From assembly GCA_010405405.1 (NCBI GenBank), contig MU004243.1, positions 925,340-989,339 of the forward strand: 64,000 nucleotides of DNA, read 5' to 3'. Every line of letters begins with the position of its first letter. Position 1 is the first letter of the stretch. A program made the translations under genes and the position numbers. This document shows positions 1-12,613 of the stretch, piece by piece. The notes under the pieces were generated by a model. The model ran no database searches, had not been told where the DNA came from, and worked only from the letters and a program-made list of their open reading frames with translations. The stretch is from Microthyrium microscopicum (lineage: Eukaryota; Ascomycota; Dothideomycetes; Microthyriales; Microthyriaceae).

Positions 1-1185
1 AGCTCGCCAACACCTTCCTTCAATCTGCATACATTCTCTCCTATTCTGGATGTCTTTTACGGCCAGAACCAAATACCCTCCAGCTCATCTGGTGTATCGC
101 CCTTAGCATCCAGCATCGCCAAAGAACTGCAGTCCATCTTTGCCGAAGAGCAAGCAACGTTAACCCACCTCCTAAGCTCGATATCATGGAAGCCCACACA
201 AACCAGCACTCTCAGTCCCGAAATGGCTTCTACTATGACCCGTCGCTCTACACGCTCTTTCAAATACGCGCCCACCTACCATTTGACCTTCTCACTCTTC
301 ACACCCAACAGTGCCCCCTCGGACTGGGCTATCGAATCGGCTCTCTCTCACCACATCACTCCGCTCCTCCGCGCCCTCTCGCCCATTAGCAACTTCACCA
401 TTGACAGTCAACTGCAAATGTATGCGCACTTCTCACCTACTTTCCCAGATCCTGCCTACGACCCCGAAAGCAAATCATACACCCTAAACACATCCGACCT
501 CTCCGGATTCATCAACGCCGCCGACTGGCCCCTTTCCCCAAGTATCGGCGCCGGCCCAACGATAAACTTCATTCTCTACGTTCCCGCGCCTCATCAAACA
601 CCCCTCCTCGTCCGCGAGAATGGCGCATCGAGCTGGTTGATTCCGCAATGGGGCGGTATCCAAATCTTCAATCCGCCCACCGGCTCTGCGCCGTCAAGCC
701 TGTCCGCAGACGACTTGTCCCCAGTCATGCAGACCTTCACAAACCAGCTTCTCTCCCTCCTCGGCCTACCCAACTCGCCGTCCTCGCTACCAGTCCGCCT
801 ATCAACCCTCACACGCGTCCACGCAGCTTCTCTAATATTTTCGGCGAGCGATACCCTAGGCGCCTTGGCTCGGCTGACGAAGAGTCTACCCAACATCCCG
901 ATTCCCAACACAGTCGCTCACTCCGTCGATTCCACGATCGCCCATCTGCACGCCGCGTGTGGCCATCTACGACAAGGTCGATTTGCAGCCGCGCTGCAGG
1001 ACGCAAGAGTCGCGGAAGCAGAAGTGGAACGTGCATTTTTCGAGCGAAGTATGGTGGGACAGGTGTATTTCCCCGATGAGCATAAGGTTGCGGTATATTT
1101 GCCGTTACTAGGCCCGATCGCTGTACCGTTGGTGACGAATAGTGTTAGGGAGTGGAGGAGGTGGCGGCTGGCGAGACGTGGGTAG
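1..1185 (+). CDS. GPI17: GPI transamidase component PIG-S (3' part)
   Basis: The frame is open from base 1 to the stop at 1183-1185, so the gene begins outside the window and only the last 394 residues are seen. The product matches PIG-S/Gpi17, an ER membrane subunit of the GPI transamidase complex that attaches GPI anchors to proteins. Seen here: the luminal beta-rich segment with a run resembling 'INFILYVP' and 'SSWLIPQWGGI' (about residues 185-225), a helical stretch, and a C-terminal hydrophobic segment near residues 365-385 followed by an Arg-rich tail (WRRWRLARRG), as expected for the second membrane span and cytosolic tail. No intron is seen in this part. It faces the WDR6-like gene tail to tail with a gap of about 165 bases. 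An internal ATG at 223 is in frame, but the upstream codons continue the protein, so it is not the start. Confidence 0.85.
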   Translation, partial: SSPTPSFNLHTFSPILDVFYGQNQIPSSSSGVSPLASSIAKELQSIFAEEQATLTHLLSSISWKPTQTSTLSPEMASTMTRRSTRSFKYAPTYHLTFSLFTPNSAPSDWAIESALSHHITPLLRALSPISNFTIDSQLQMYAHFSPTFPDPAYDPESKSYTLNTSDLSGFINAADWPLSPSIGAGPTINFILYVPAPHQTPLLVRENGASSWLIPQWGGIQIFNPPTGSAPSSLSADDLSPVMQTFTNQLLSLLGLPNSPSSLPVRLSTLTRVHAASLIFSASDTLGALARLTKSLPNIPIPNTVAHSVDSTIAHLHAACGHLRQGRFAAALQDARVAEAEVERAFFERSMVGQVYFPDEHKVAVYLPLLGPIAVPLVTNSVREWRRWRLARRG

Positions 1186-1349
1186 ACCCAAGGGGCATTC
1201 AAGTATGCATATGAGGGTACATGGATAGGGAATGCATTAGACTGGAATTTACTGAGCGTAATGTATGATACTTTTTGGGGATAGAGATAGATGATGGATT
1301 TTGTGATGAATATGATATCCAATTCAACGCGATTCTACGTATGCTTTCT

Positions 1350-4300
1350 CTACGTTTCTGCTGCCTTTGGTCCTTCCTCATACACATCCAAATTCCACGT
1401 CTCCATGCCTGCACCACAGACGACCATTTTCGGTATACCAGAGCTCTGTGGAGGGAAGAGTGCAATGCTAGAAATATCAGCTACAGCTGTCGTGGTCTGG
1501 CGTACACTTTGAATCTCAACAGCGTCCGCGCTATTGGTCGACCTAACAGAGATCTTCGTCACAGTCAATTGCTGATCTGGCCCTGCTGTTACTGCAAATA
1601 TCTCCCGTTCTTGACGTTCTTCGGGGTTGCTACTTGACTGTTTGATGTGCTCGACAGGTGGTTTTGGGTTGGCGTAAAGGCTTATTGTCGTGATCGCTGC
1701 GCAGTGCTGCGGCTGTACTGTTCTGCCTGCAACGGTGAATGGTTGCATAAATTTGTGCGAAAGCGACGATGATTTGACGAGTCGGGCAAAGGCTATGTAA
1801 CTCCCATCGCCGACTATGCCGATGAGAGTTTCCATGGGACCGAGAGGCAGTACAGAGAGGCATTTTATGCTGCTGCTAAGATGTTGACTCGTCAAGAGCA
1901 TAGTATGTTCTGGAGCGTCGTCCAATTTGGTTGTTGATTCGCGAAGATCCTTCGGACTCCATAAAGTCACAACACCATCACTGCCAGCTGTGACGAAGCA
2001 TAGTTCGTTGAGTTTTGCTGAAGCGGAATTGTTGACGTAAGAAATGTGTGTTAGACCAGCATTGCCAGCGGTGGTTCTGCTAATGACTGTCCATGGGGAC
2101 TCTTCGCCTGGTCTATATAAAAATGTCTTGATAAGTGAGCGGTAGGCATATACCAGAGTGATAACAAAAGCTTGCTCTGGCTCGCACCAATGGACATCAA
2201 AGCCACTGATCCGCAATTCCAGTTCTTTTTCCATCCCGCGTGGTACCTTGGCCTCACAAATGACGCCTATTCCCACTAATGGAGCTGGTTGTATCCGCCA
2301 GACAAAGAGTTCTTCGAAGCCGCCACTGCTGAATAGGTATCGTCCATCTTTTGACCAGACAAGATTCTGAATCCCAGTGGTATGCCCTCGTAAGGTGGCT
2401 GAGCATTTGAGATCGACTGCAGCTGTTCGCCCAGGTTGTTGTTCCTGCGTGAACAGTTTGATGATAGTGTCTTCAGCACCAGTTGCGATCACGTCACATT
2501 GTCCATTTTCCAGGGACGAAACGGCAGATGCTTTGATGTCCCGTCCATGTGCTCCAGATTTTATAATGGTATCGGTTCGGCGAATTTTGTGGGCAATCTT
2601 GAGCTCATGTCCCTCAATCCATACGAAGATAAAATCCAAGACATCCTCCGGGTTCAACTTTTGAAAGTGACAAGTGTACGGCCTACGAGCCCCGCCACAA
2701 GGAATGTTCCAGAGTTCCTGATCAGCAAGTACGTCGTAGACAATGAATTTGGTGGATTTGAAACCGTAGAGGTAAAGTCCTTGACCCGTTGGAGGAATCC
2801 AAAAACCTTCAATTGCGGTCCCAAATGGTACCCCGAGTCTGTGAACTAGCGATGAAGACGAGACCCCGTCTAGAGATATTCTGCTGATGGCTACATGACC
2901 GTCCCGACCAACAGAAACGGTATGCAGACGCTCATTAGAGGATGAATCACAGATCCATTGAATATGAGTGACCGTTTCCTTGCCATGGATGGACTGTATT
3001 CCAGCATTTGGTATTTCCTCAAGACTTATATATTTATACGAGGATGGTGTGATGTCTGATGAGTGTGAGTATATCCTGATGCTTCCCTTCCGGAATCCCA
3101 ATACAAGACACAATATTCCTTGGTGGATGACGCTGCTGCAACTGGTAACGACATCGGTCCCCGTGGAGGACGTTCCAAACTTGTCTGAAATGTCTGCAAA
3201 GTATATGGCAGTAACTTCCAAGCACTGTGAGGTGTCGTATTCAAGTTTCAAAAGCTCAAAGTTCCGATGTCCATGAAGGGACATGCCTAAATAAACTATA
3301 GTGTCTCCTGAGGGAGATGTGACAGTTCCGCAAAGCCAAAGGCCGAGAATCTTATGATCGATCTTCCTGAGCAAGCTTAATTTCGACTTTTCCATGTCAA
3401 CAAAGTAAACGTAGTGTGTTCCTGCTATAATTGTAAAGCTGCCACTCAGAAAGGAGAACGTTACCACTGAATATCCTTTCAAGGTTGATGTAGAGCCAAT
3501 CAGTACGAACTCCCCCAGAAGTTCATCTGGAGGGTTTTGGGTCACCAGGAATCTGTCCAAAGCCCTTAGCGAGTCGGCGTATCTCAACAGGACTACATCC
3601 CCATCATTGCTGATGGCCACAGTTTGATGCCGATTGATCATGGCGAGTGAGCGACAGTGGTTGTTTCTACTTCTGGCAGACGATGGTTGGAAATTAGGCT
3701 CCTTTCTGGGCTCTTTCATCACTTTAATATTGTCGGAAAACCTCCAAGTCCTAATTTCGGGCTTCTCATTCCAAGTGTTTGGTGAGACCAAGGCACTTGT
3801 AATTGCTCCGTCTCCTCCCCCCGTGTAAATAGCAGCAAATTCAGCAGGGACCCCATATTTCGGCTCATATGTCAAGGACCAAATGTTTTTGCCCGAGTGT
3901 CGATTGAAACATGCGACTTGTCGTAAGCTGGTAGTGTTTCCATCCTCGTTCAATACCCATAATCGACAAGTAGCGTCTTCGCTGTATGAAATGAGCCTGA
4001 CCAGACCACTGCCTTCACGGTCATGCAAAAAGCGAATGTCCCAAATTCTAGCCTCGTGGGCAATTGTGCTAGCGAGACAAGTCCAGGAATTGGGGTCGCT
4101 GACTCCATTTAGCGGGTTCTCACAGGCTGTAAATGCCTGTTCTTGCCGGAAATCAACACCAAGGTCCCAGATCTTGATGTATCGATCATCGCCACAACTG
4201 GCGGCCAGTCCTCGCTCGACCAAAAAATCGACCGAAAAGACACTTCCGGGGTGCGCGGCTCTGTTCTGCGTATACTTGATAGTAGCCCAATTATCATGCA

Positions 4301-5123
4301 TCCCAGGTATTAAAGGTCCTTGAACACGTTCCCTACGTTTGTTAGCGTAAGATTATGATTGTGCGTTTCTCCGACAAGCCTGGAGACCGTCATGTGAGAT
4401 TCTTGCTCTGAAGCCAACGTACCAAGTGGTAACCATGAACACTTGTGGGTACCATAAGGCGCGTTGTTCCCAAAATCTCGTGGAGATATTGATAGGAGGA
4501 ATATAAATCTAAAAGACTTACAAGACTTTGAGAGAAATATCACCGTTCGCAGTACCAGCTGCAACCGTGAGACGATCTTGAGCCTGGTTACTCTGATCGA
4601 AGGCACGATAACCAAAATTGGCCGTCGCCCCAAACAAAATTGTCTGCTCGCTGATAGTAGTCGGGCTGTTGATGTGTCCGATGCCAGTACACTCCGAACT
4701 ACGAGGGTCGTATTTGTAAAGACCACCCAAGACAGAGACCACAGCGATCGTGTCCTGAGGGGATTGGGTAGGACATTTTCTGTCCAGATGTAGGATTCTA
4801 TCCAAGGAGTTGATTAATGGGCCTAGGTAAATAGAGTCATTGCGGATATCGACCGGACAAAGAGATCGGCCGCCGCTGACTAACACACGAAGAATGCCCC
4901 GATCAGTAGCTGGAGCTACAATGGCGTAACCAAGCAGAATGATGCCAGTTATTGAATCTGAGTCAAAAACCTGTCCAGACGCAACAATGGCTCCATTTTG
5001 CTTGTTATAGACGACAAGATGGAAACCTTCGCCGGCGATCAGGTATTGCTCGAATGAAAGGAGGGCAGTGACTGGTTTGATGGAGGCTTCCGGTCCAGGA
5101 AGAAGCTTTGGTTTTGAAAACAT
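1350..5123 (-). CDS. RTT10: WD40 repeat protein, WDR6/Rtt10 family
   Basis: Model: exons 5123-4522, 4476-4423 and 4332-1350 give 1212 residues with consistent phase. Introns use GTAAGT (45 bp) and GTACGT (90 bp, with a GCTAAC branch and TAG end). WDR6/Rtt10 (Trm734) is a cytosolic WD40 scaffold that partners Trm7/FTSJ1 in 2'-O-methylation of tRNA wobble position 34; it is also linked to endosomal recycling in yeast. Seen: N-terminal repeats (residues 1-200), a strong repeat 'LAASCGDDRYIKIWDL' near 250, later repeats such as 'SVGRDGHVAISRI', 'ATGAEDTIIKLF', 'GHTTGIQNLVWSKDGRYLFSSGG' in part, and 'TAGSDGVVTLWSP' near the C terminus. Human WDR6 is similar in length. The small middle exon encodes a Trp-rich stretch that I do not recognise from relatives, so that join is less certain than the rest. 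Confidence 0.8.
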
Positions 5124-6583
5124 GAGGCTTTGAAAATTTGGCGATGTTCATGGAGGGGTGGAAGAAGACGAAGACCAAACCTTCAAGAACTTGACATCAG
5201 CCGATGACTTTGGTTGGAAGGGACCAACAGTATCGCGACTATCTCTTTCAGTCATTGTAGTTGCCGTGCAAAATTGAATGCTATACCTCTTTCCACATGT
5301 TGGAAAAAAAGGTGTTTCTCCCAGCAACTCCGCTGGCTCCCATGTATCTTCATAGGCTCCATTCCATTAGCTTCGTTGGCTCACAATCTCAACCGCTACA
5401 TTTTATTAGCAGCTACTCCATTTTCATGGATGCGTAGAAATTGGCGATGAAATACCACATACGATGGGAATCAGAGAATAAGCTTTTCAAAAGGGCGGTA
5501 GTAAAATCGCACAGTGTGCCACATATTTTGTTACCCATTGATATCGCTCTCCGAAAAACTAACAAGGTCCAGACAAAAAAAACAGTCCAGACGCATGATC
5601 TTATAAAGTATAAAAAAGTTCATTCTTGTCCTAGTTCTTGAATGAAGTGTTTGTACATCCCCAGGACTTGATTGATCAAGACTTCAGCCATGAAACAACC
5701 ACACGATTTGTGATCGAAATTTATTTACCATCGCGGTCTAAGACTCAGAACAAGAAGTGTTTCATCAAGTAGGTCCAGCAGTCTGCCAAGGATAGGAAGA
5801 TGAAAGGTGAAACGTTGCCTACGAGAAGTACATGAAGCCATTGAGCATCTATAATCTACCCTCATTAGATAGTCTACAATTAGGGAATTGACAACTATAG
5901 CACTTTGTGATCCAACGACAGCGCCAGGAACCACCATGTCATAGCAATATCCAATGCGGGAAGAAGGGAGTAAATTCTCGTGATAACACATCTGTTTCAT
6001 CAGCCTTCGAACCATCGCAAAGGGTTCAATAATCACTATATCATACTTTCCTCCTCAGCAACGAGACTTGCGGTTCCTCGTGGCATGGACCGCAACCTCA
6101 AGCACTACTAGCTCTTCTTTCCCCATCCGAGCTTCTCAAAATGTTGAGCCCTTATGCTCGTAGATCTATTGTACTACTGGTATCCATAAGAAAGTGCGAG
6201 AGCGAATCAGCCTACCTAGCGCGATATAGCAAAAGCCCGGGTCACAGAAGTGATAAACTTTGAACCATAATGTCCACAGCTTCAGGTTTAAATATGTCAA
6301 CACAGTATTCTCTCCTCCAAGGGTTTCTCGCCAGTCAGTCATCTTTCCCAAATGTTTCCAGCTCTAGCTCTGAGGGACCGCGAGCACCATTCTTCTCCAC
6401 CGGCCCGACTGGCCACAGCGGAGGGCGGTGTTGTGGGTGGTTTATATCATTGGAAGGGCTGGATTCTTCTCATCTGGGTGTTTGTCTTATGCCTCCTTAC
6501 GCCCCTCAAGTTTGCTATTCAAGATTGGATTCAGCAGGGTGCGGTTGTGTCCATTGCGAGTTCGTTGTCGACGACTTTCCGCA
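5124..6583. other. intergenic, no gene seen
   Basis: This stretch holds the promoter of the WDR6-like gene (left end) and sequence ahead of the GH72 pseudogene. Only short unrelated open frames occur, without coding character. I see no RNA gene or repeat. Confidence 0.5.
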
Positions 6584-7598
6584 ATGAAGTTTCTTTTTTG
6601 GTCAGCTTTTCTCTTACTGTTGGTAAACCTTGTGGCCAGTCTGGTGGTGAGGGAAATGAGAGTGCATTCCCTCCTGCGCAGGGAGAGCAGTTTCTCAAAA
6701 ACGCCTCCAGTTACGGTCAAGGGCAATGGTGAGTGCTTGCGATGCAGACTTGTTGTGGGATGGAGTATTGATGTTTGCTGATAGCGTTCTTCACGGGTGA
6801 GAAGAGATTCTACATTCGTGGTATGGATTATCAGCCCGGTAAGCTTTTTCCATCGCAGGGCAAACGAAGCCCTTGGTGCTGCAAAAAATAGCTTCTTGAC
6901 ATGAAAGTTTCCAGGTGGGCCGTCAGACCTAACGGACGCAATCGCAGATCCAGCCCTCTGCAGCCGCGACATTAGCAAATTCCGCGCTCTCGGAATCAGT
7001 ACCATTCGGATCTACACGGTCGGCAATTCCAAGAGCCACGATGAGTGTATGCGGTTGCTGGCCGAAGCTGGAATATAAGGATTACAGTATTCCTCTATTG
7101 TGAGTAAACTCATATCAAAAGTGGTCAGTGGGTGAAGGCTAATGAGAAAACCAGTCTGTCAGAATACGGCTGTATCACCAATCCGCCGCGTACGTTTGGC
7201 GAGATTGGTAGTCTTATGTCTAGTAACATGACATCCGCGTACTCGGGTGGTTTGTTGTACGAGTACACCTTTGGAGTCAATAAATACGGCATCGTCCAGG
7301 TTCAAGGAAGCAGTGTACAGGAGTTGCCGGACTTTGCGAGGTATCGGAATGCGTTGGCAAATAGTCCGACTTCCAATGGCGATGGGGGTACAAGGCGAAT
7401 GGGAAGCCAAGTTTTTGTCCTAAACAGAGTGGGAAGTGGTTGGTGACAAATTCGTCGATTCCTATTATGCCGGCTGGGGCGCAGAGGTTTTTGGATAATG
7501 GTGCTGGTAAGGGACCTGGCATCAAGACTGGTGATAAGGGGAGTCAGTGGGCTGGGACGCCGAGTGCTGGTAGGGCGGAGACAAACGATCTTGCTTGA
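6584..7598 (+). pseudogene. GH72 beta-1,3-glucanosyltransferase pseudogene (Gas/Gel type)
   Basis: The 5' end is well preserved: ATG at 6584, a hydrophobic signal-like N terminus, then two introns in good order (6729-6784 and 6839-6914, both with proper splice ends) joining 'VTVKGN', 'AFFTGEKRFYIRGMDYQPG' and the segment with 'SDLTDAIADP' and 'LGISTIRIYTV'. This is the hallmark start of the Gas/Gel family, GPI-anchored cell-wall enzymes that lengthen beta-1,3-glucan. After 'LLAEAGI' near 7076 the sequence jumps to 'DYSIPL', an intron, and 'SEYGC...GEIGSL...SGGLLYEY' (7090-7290), so roughly 170 codons of the TIM barrel are missing, including the acid/base glutamate; the SEYG nucleophile region remains. 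The deletion shifts frame, and a second shift occurs near 7388, after which the family C-terminal sequence ('GAGKGPGI') runs to a stop at 7598. The kept introns show it is a decayed gene, not a retrocopy. Confidence 0.82.
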
Positions 7599-9412
7599 TG
7601 GGAAACCGCATGACAAACTAACTGGTGTTCTCCCATCAACTTCGCTGGCTCCCCAACGCTTTTAACTAAGAGGTGTTATATTTTCTATCGCATTCGATAG
7701 AATAATCGAGTTTAAGCGCCCTGTATGGTACCTAAATAAAGCACTCGATACTAGAGCGTGTTGTGTGGAAGCCATCGAAGTCGATTGGGGCACGCCAGTT
7801 GGTTTGTCTATCGGTTGATGGGGAAGCATGAGTGGTATTAGGATTGGTGCTTGGAGAGCTGAAGGAGAACTAATGGGTCAGTGAGAAGTGCTGTCGTTGT
7901 TGGGGGTTGACTTCAGAACCAATGCTGATAAGGAGAAAATCGACTTAAGATCCCAGCAAAGATCAAATGGAATAATCTACGTCATAGAAGAATGAGCTGT
8001 AGTAGCTCTTGTTAGAGATTATGGCAGAGAAAGTTATAGATGGCATGCTTCAAAGTGCACAATGATGTATTTGTGATCTGTGTAGTGTTTGAGTGTTTGT
8101 TTTGAGCTTGTAATCGCTGTACTCTCATCGCCCTTTGGGTTCTAATGGAGTCTGATGGTACCCTATCATATCGTAATGAAGGAAAACATATTGAAATATA
8201 AAGCAGAACGGATTAGATGCGTAATACGGCACTTGAGTCAGATCGGCTCGTTTTTGATGGTCAAACCAGAGAGGAAGGTGATGCTCAGCCAGATCGCAAT
8301 CAACCAGATACCTGGTATATCGATGGGCTTCAAAAGAGCATATAGGCAACAAAGGCGTAATGTTGGAATTGGTACACAGGTAGGATATTGGTAAGGTCAG
8401 AGTCCTGTGGGATGATGGATGAGAGGAAGAGGTTGGGCAAGATCCAAAAATAGAAAGAGGAGTAAAATGGATGGCGATCTGGACCATCCACGGGTTACGC
8501 CTCGCAACTAGCCACTCCAGATTGCGTAGCCTCAGCCTCATGAGGCGACAAGCTTTTATGAACACGGACACGATTGTGATGATATTACTAGAGGCTTCAG
8601 CCTTGCTGATGTAACAACTCCTTGTAGGTGTCAACGGGCTTTGTACCATGTGGGCTAAACTTGTTTGTCTCCAAGCGGAACAAGACAAGAATCAGAGTAG
8701 GAACAATATTTCATCAGAGTAGGTAATTGACGGTATATCAAACAAGGCTTGCTATAAGACAGATAAATGAAACAAGCTTTGAAGGCGACCCGTTGGTGAC
8801 AATATCTGCAGTAAAGGTGGGGTCTGAAAACGATGTTTGCATACTAGTATTGAATCTACGCGTACTACTAGGAAAACAGTAGAAAGATAGTATGGAGGAA
8901 ATGGCAAATAGTCTTGGTGTTGTCTGGGCAGTTGGTGACAGCCGTGTGTGTTCCTTGCAAGTGGTTGCTCCGCCACGAACAGCAAGCATCAAGCATCTCT
9001 CCCACAGCCCTCTTCACTGTCTGATCCTTGATCTATTTTCTTTTTCATCTTGATTCTGGGCCTGCTTTTAATGCCTGCCAATTGCTGCTTTATGATCAAG
9101 TTGACGTCGTCTTGATTCTCCCACCACTTCACCTCTTTCTCTCCGTCCTCGCACCTTGCGAACACTGAGAATTCATAAACAACAACACAACCTTGGAAGG
9201 CAATCACGACTCGCTACCAACATCGCTCCTACTATAACCTGCGGATCGCGACTTCCTCATTCACTCGGCCCCCAATCTGCACCTTCCGCAAAACCTCCAT
9301 CGCTCCTACCAAAACACCACGCTCCTCGCCTCCCCATCTGCCACAACTCCCTCCTACGCTTTCCAACATCACTCCTATCATCCTTCAGCTCCCACAAACA
9401 CATCTTACAATC
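7599..9412. other. intergenic, no gene seen
   Basis: About 1.8 kb without a credible gene on either strand. The right end (about 9130-9412) is C/T-rich and A/C-rich and looks like the promoter and 5' leader of the SUR7-like gene that starts at 9413. Confidence 0.5.
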
Positions 9413-10506
9413 ATGGGTAAAATAGGGAGAATTGCGTGCATTGCCACGCCCATGGCATTGAGTGTTGCCTCATTCATATGTCTTTTGGTCGTCTTCATGG
9501 GTGGGCTGAACAAAGGCGATTCCAATCTACGGGGTTTGTACTACTTCAAGGTATGTACCGCTCTCAGCATCTCACTTGATAATCCATCAGGCTGACATCG
9601 TAACTCTAGGCCGATACCTCCCAATTCAAAGCCAATTCCACAGCCGCCGGTTTCCTTAATGGTGTCCAGGGTATTAGTGCGGACACAAAACAGTTGATCG
9701 AAGGCCTCATCGGTCAAGCACAAAACAACAACTTGAAAGATGAATATTACATTTATCTGGAGAACTTTTGCACCGGAAGCACAAATGGCACCATTGACTA
9801 TTGCTCGCCCCGACAGTCCTCATTCTACTTCAACCCGATAAACGAGTGGGGACTAAACAGCACCCTTTACGAGAAATATATTCCAAGCGGTGTTAATACT
9901 GCTCTCAACACATACAAGAAGGTTGCTAGTTGGATGTTCATCGCCTATGTCATCGCATTTTGGACCACCATCGCCAGCATCGTCGTCGGCCTCCTTGCCA
10001 TCTGCTCCCGCATCGGCAGCTGTCTTACTACGATCGTTGCCAGCGTCGCAACGCTATTCACCCTCTTGGCCGCGCTCACATCCACCATCCTCTTCTCCAC
10101 GCTCGTCGGTGCGCTCGACGGCCTCCTAAAGCCATACTCCATCAAGCTCTCCGTCGGCACTCGCATGATGGCTCTAGACTGGATTGCAGTCGCCTTCTCC
10201 ATCGGCGCCTCCATGTTCTGGCTCGTATCAATCTGCTGCTGCTCTGGCCGCTCTGATCGTAAGGAGCGTAGACGTAAGGCCGCAGACCCAGAGCCAGGTG
10301 CAGGATACGCCGCTTTCGGCAGTCAACGAGGCTACAAGCCACTCGAGGATGACCAACACCATAACCAGCCTTACCATAATCAATATGGCGCACAACCCCA
10401 TCATACCGGTCATGAGATGCAAGAGTTTGGAACAACACATGGCGCTGCTGGAGGGCCTTATAAGGGTCGGGATAACACTGCATATGAGCCTTTTAGACAA
10501 ACATAG
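9413..10506 (+). CDS. SUR7/PalI family membrane protein
   Basis: Exons 9413-9550 and 9610-10506 (intron 9551-9609: GTATGT donor, GCTGAC branch, CTAG end) encode 344 residues. SUR7/PalI proteins are four-span claudin-like proteins of the fungal plasma membrane; Sur7 members mark eisosomes and PalI/Rim9 members serve pH sensing. Seen: a first span at residues 12-31, a large outer loop of about 110 residues with two cysteines ('NFCTG' and 'DYCSP') and N-glycosylation sites, then three closely spaced spans between about 150 and 280 ending in 'ICCCSG', and a hydrophilic His/Gln/Tyr-rich cytosolic tail. The order of spans and the cysteine pair in the first loop support the family. I cannot tell a Sur7 from a PalI role. 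The start is the first ATG of the frame and sits after a pyrimidine-rich leader. Confidence 0.8.
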
Positions 10507-10799
10507 ACGAGCGAGATTGTTGTATTGCGGATGTGTCATGTCGTTATGAACAATAAGCCTTGTTTTTAGCAATTTTCATGTCAATATTGTTATGGATTTC
10601 CATGGTATGGCGTTTGGAATCGCCGACCTGTTGGGTCGCGCCTTGTACGTATTTTGATGAAACCAATTCTTGATTGTTGGATTGAGCAAAGAAATGGCAT
10701 ACGGCCACCTCCTATAAATAGAAGAATCCTATATCTCTCATCACCTTCAATCGAACCTCATGATATAAATTCGCCTTTATATTCTCTCCTATCTCACCC

Positions 10800-12613
10800 T
10801 CAATACAAAGCCTTACATTCCCAAGAACTAGCATCCTTCACATCCCCCGTCCCACGATATCTCGCCTGCTTCGGATACACACACAGTGGCCGCTGCTGAT
10901 ATATCCCCCCAGCTTTCGCATCAATCTTCGACGCAATGATGCTGTCTGGCGCAGTCCCATTCTCAACCCAGTGCATCATGGCGAGCAGAATATCATGTTT
11001 TGGCGTTCGCAGCTTTGCTGAGAGCTCTTTGTTCATTCCCATACCGCCCCTAGCTCCTATGAAATCAGGCGCGTTGGTCAGACTGCTTGATCCACCACAA
11101 TGGCTAGCGAGGTGTTAGTTGGGTAGGGAGATGTATAATGGTGGTTGAACACTTACCCCATTCCAGGAACTAGGAAGAATCGATAACTACTATCTAGGTC
11201 CTGGAATCCTTTGGTCTTGAGAGTCCGTTCGACTTGTTTTCGGAAATGGATACTTGATCCTGGTGTTATTGATGAATCCGCCCATCCATGATAGTGTAAG
11301 AGTTTGCCTCCTCTTTTGAAGTAGGGCGACATATCGAAGTTGTCGGCAGTCGCATTACCCACATTCATACGATCTGACAACGCAATGAGTTCTGGGAAAT
11401 TGGTATCCTGCCATCGCCAGTTTGGACCTAATCCGAGCATATATTTCACATAGCCTGTCATCAACGTCGGTGGTTCTTTCTGCCCCATCGCCATTGGCCA
11501 TGAGGATTCAGAGCCGTAGAATAGATGCGAGAATATAGTTGTTTGGTTCGCCTCTGTCCAGTCACTGTACACTTTCTCCAGCATGTTAATCTGCGGGAGG
11601 GTCAGACAGTTCTTCGTTGTTCCCGCGCCGCAGAGTAGTGTCTCCAGCTTGAATTCGCACTTCGATGGATCGGAAATGATGTTATCCACCACACCATCTT
11701 GCGGATCGCACTGTTTCAACACTTCCCGCTCTATCACCGCAAACATCTCCGTCGGAATATGGTGTGACGCATCGATGGGTAAGTTGTACATGGCAACCTT
11801 CCCATTCCACAATTGTAAATGCTTCGTCCACCAAGCTGGCGCTCCCGCAATAATGCCATCAAACTCTTCAGGAAACAACTGTGCTTCTTTAAGGCCTTGG
11901 CGACCTCCTGTCGAACAGCCCATGTAGTAGCTATGGCTCGGCGCTCTCCCATAGTGTTCTGTAACGAGTTTTTTGCCCATTAGGACAGTCTCGTGGAGAG
12001 CGCGCCATCCCCAATCTGTGACCTGCTCCGTATTATTCTCCGCCCATTTCGCATCCGCGCCAGGCCCTATTGTTCACACGTCAATGATTTTTCCCAGAGC
12101 AGATAGTATTTACATACCAGCATCATGTGTCCCAGCATCCGTCGAAACAACAGCAAACCCATAATCCACACCCCCAACCATCTCCCCCCAACTAATCGCG
12201 CCCGCAAACCCGCCATTTCCTACCGCCCTTTTCATCCCATTAGTCCCAAATCCCCATACATACTCCCCCCCTTTCTAATTAACTTACAGAAATCGCCCAT
12301 TCCAATCCTTCGGCAAAAATATCCCGAATCCATAGCTCGAATTCTTACTAGACGCCACCGTTCCTTGCACTGCACATAACTCTGGGACCACAAAATCTCG
12401 CATGAACGGCGAGGACGCGCGTGGCGGGCCCTGGTATCCTGGGGCGCCGGGGGGTGTGAATTTGGAGGCGGAGGTGAGGTGGGCGGTATAGGTGATTTTT
12501 ATGGCGCTGTTGGAGGTGAATGCGGAGGCGGCGGCGGCGGAGTCTGTGGTGCATTGTATTGCGGAGACGGGGGATAGGAGGGGGAGGATGGGGAGGAGGG
12601 TTTTGGGTATCAT
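10800..12613 (-). CDS. secreted tannase/feruloyl esterase family protein
   Basis: Exons 12613-12288, 12227-12118, 12066-11157 and 11103-10800 give 549 residues; the introns are 51-60 bp with GTAAGT or GTATGT donors. The family hydrolyses gallate or ferulate esters of plant polymers outside the cell. Seen: a signal peptide (residues 1-18, ending 'SPVSA'), an oxyanion-hole region 'AVGNGGFAGAISW', the nucleophile motif 'GCSTGGRQG' (Ser about 197), a calcium-loop-like 'DPQDGVVDNIISDP', a 'HGWADSSITPGSS' segment carrying the likely acid, and 'HCGG' (His about 450). The Cys next to Ser and next to His is the CS-D-HC signature of this family, in which a disulfide ties the catalytic residues together. 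Length is normal for the family. Whether it prefers tannins or feruloyl esters cannot be read from the sequence. Confidence 0.87.
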
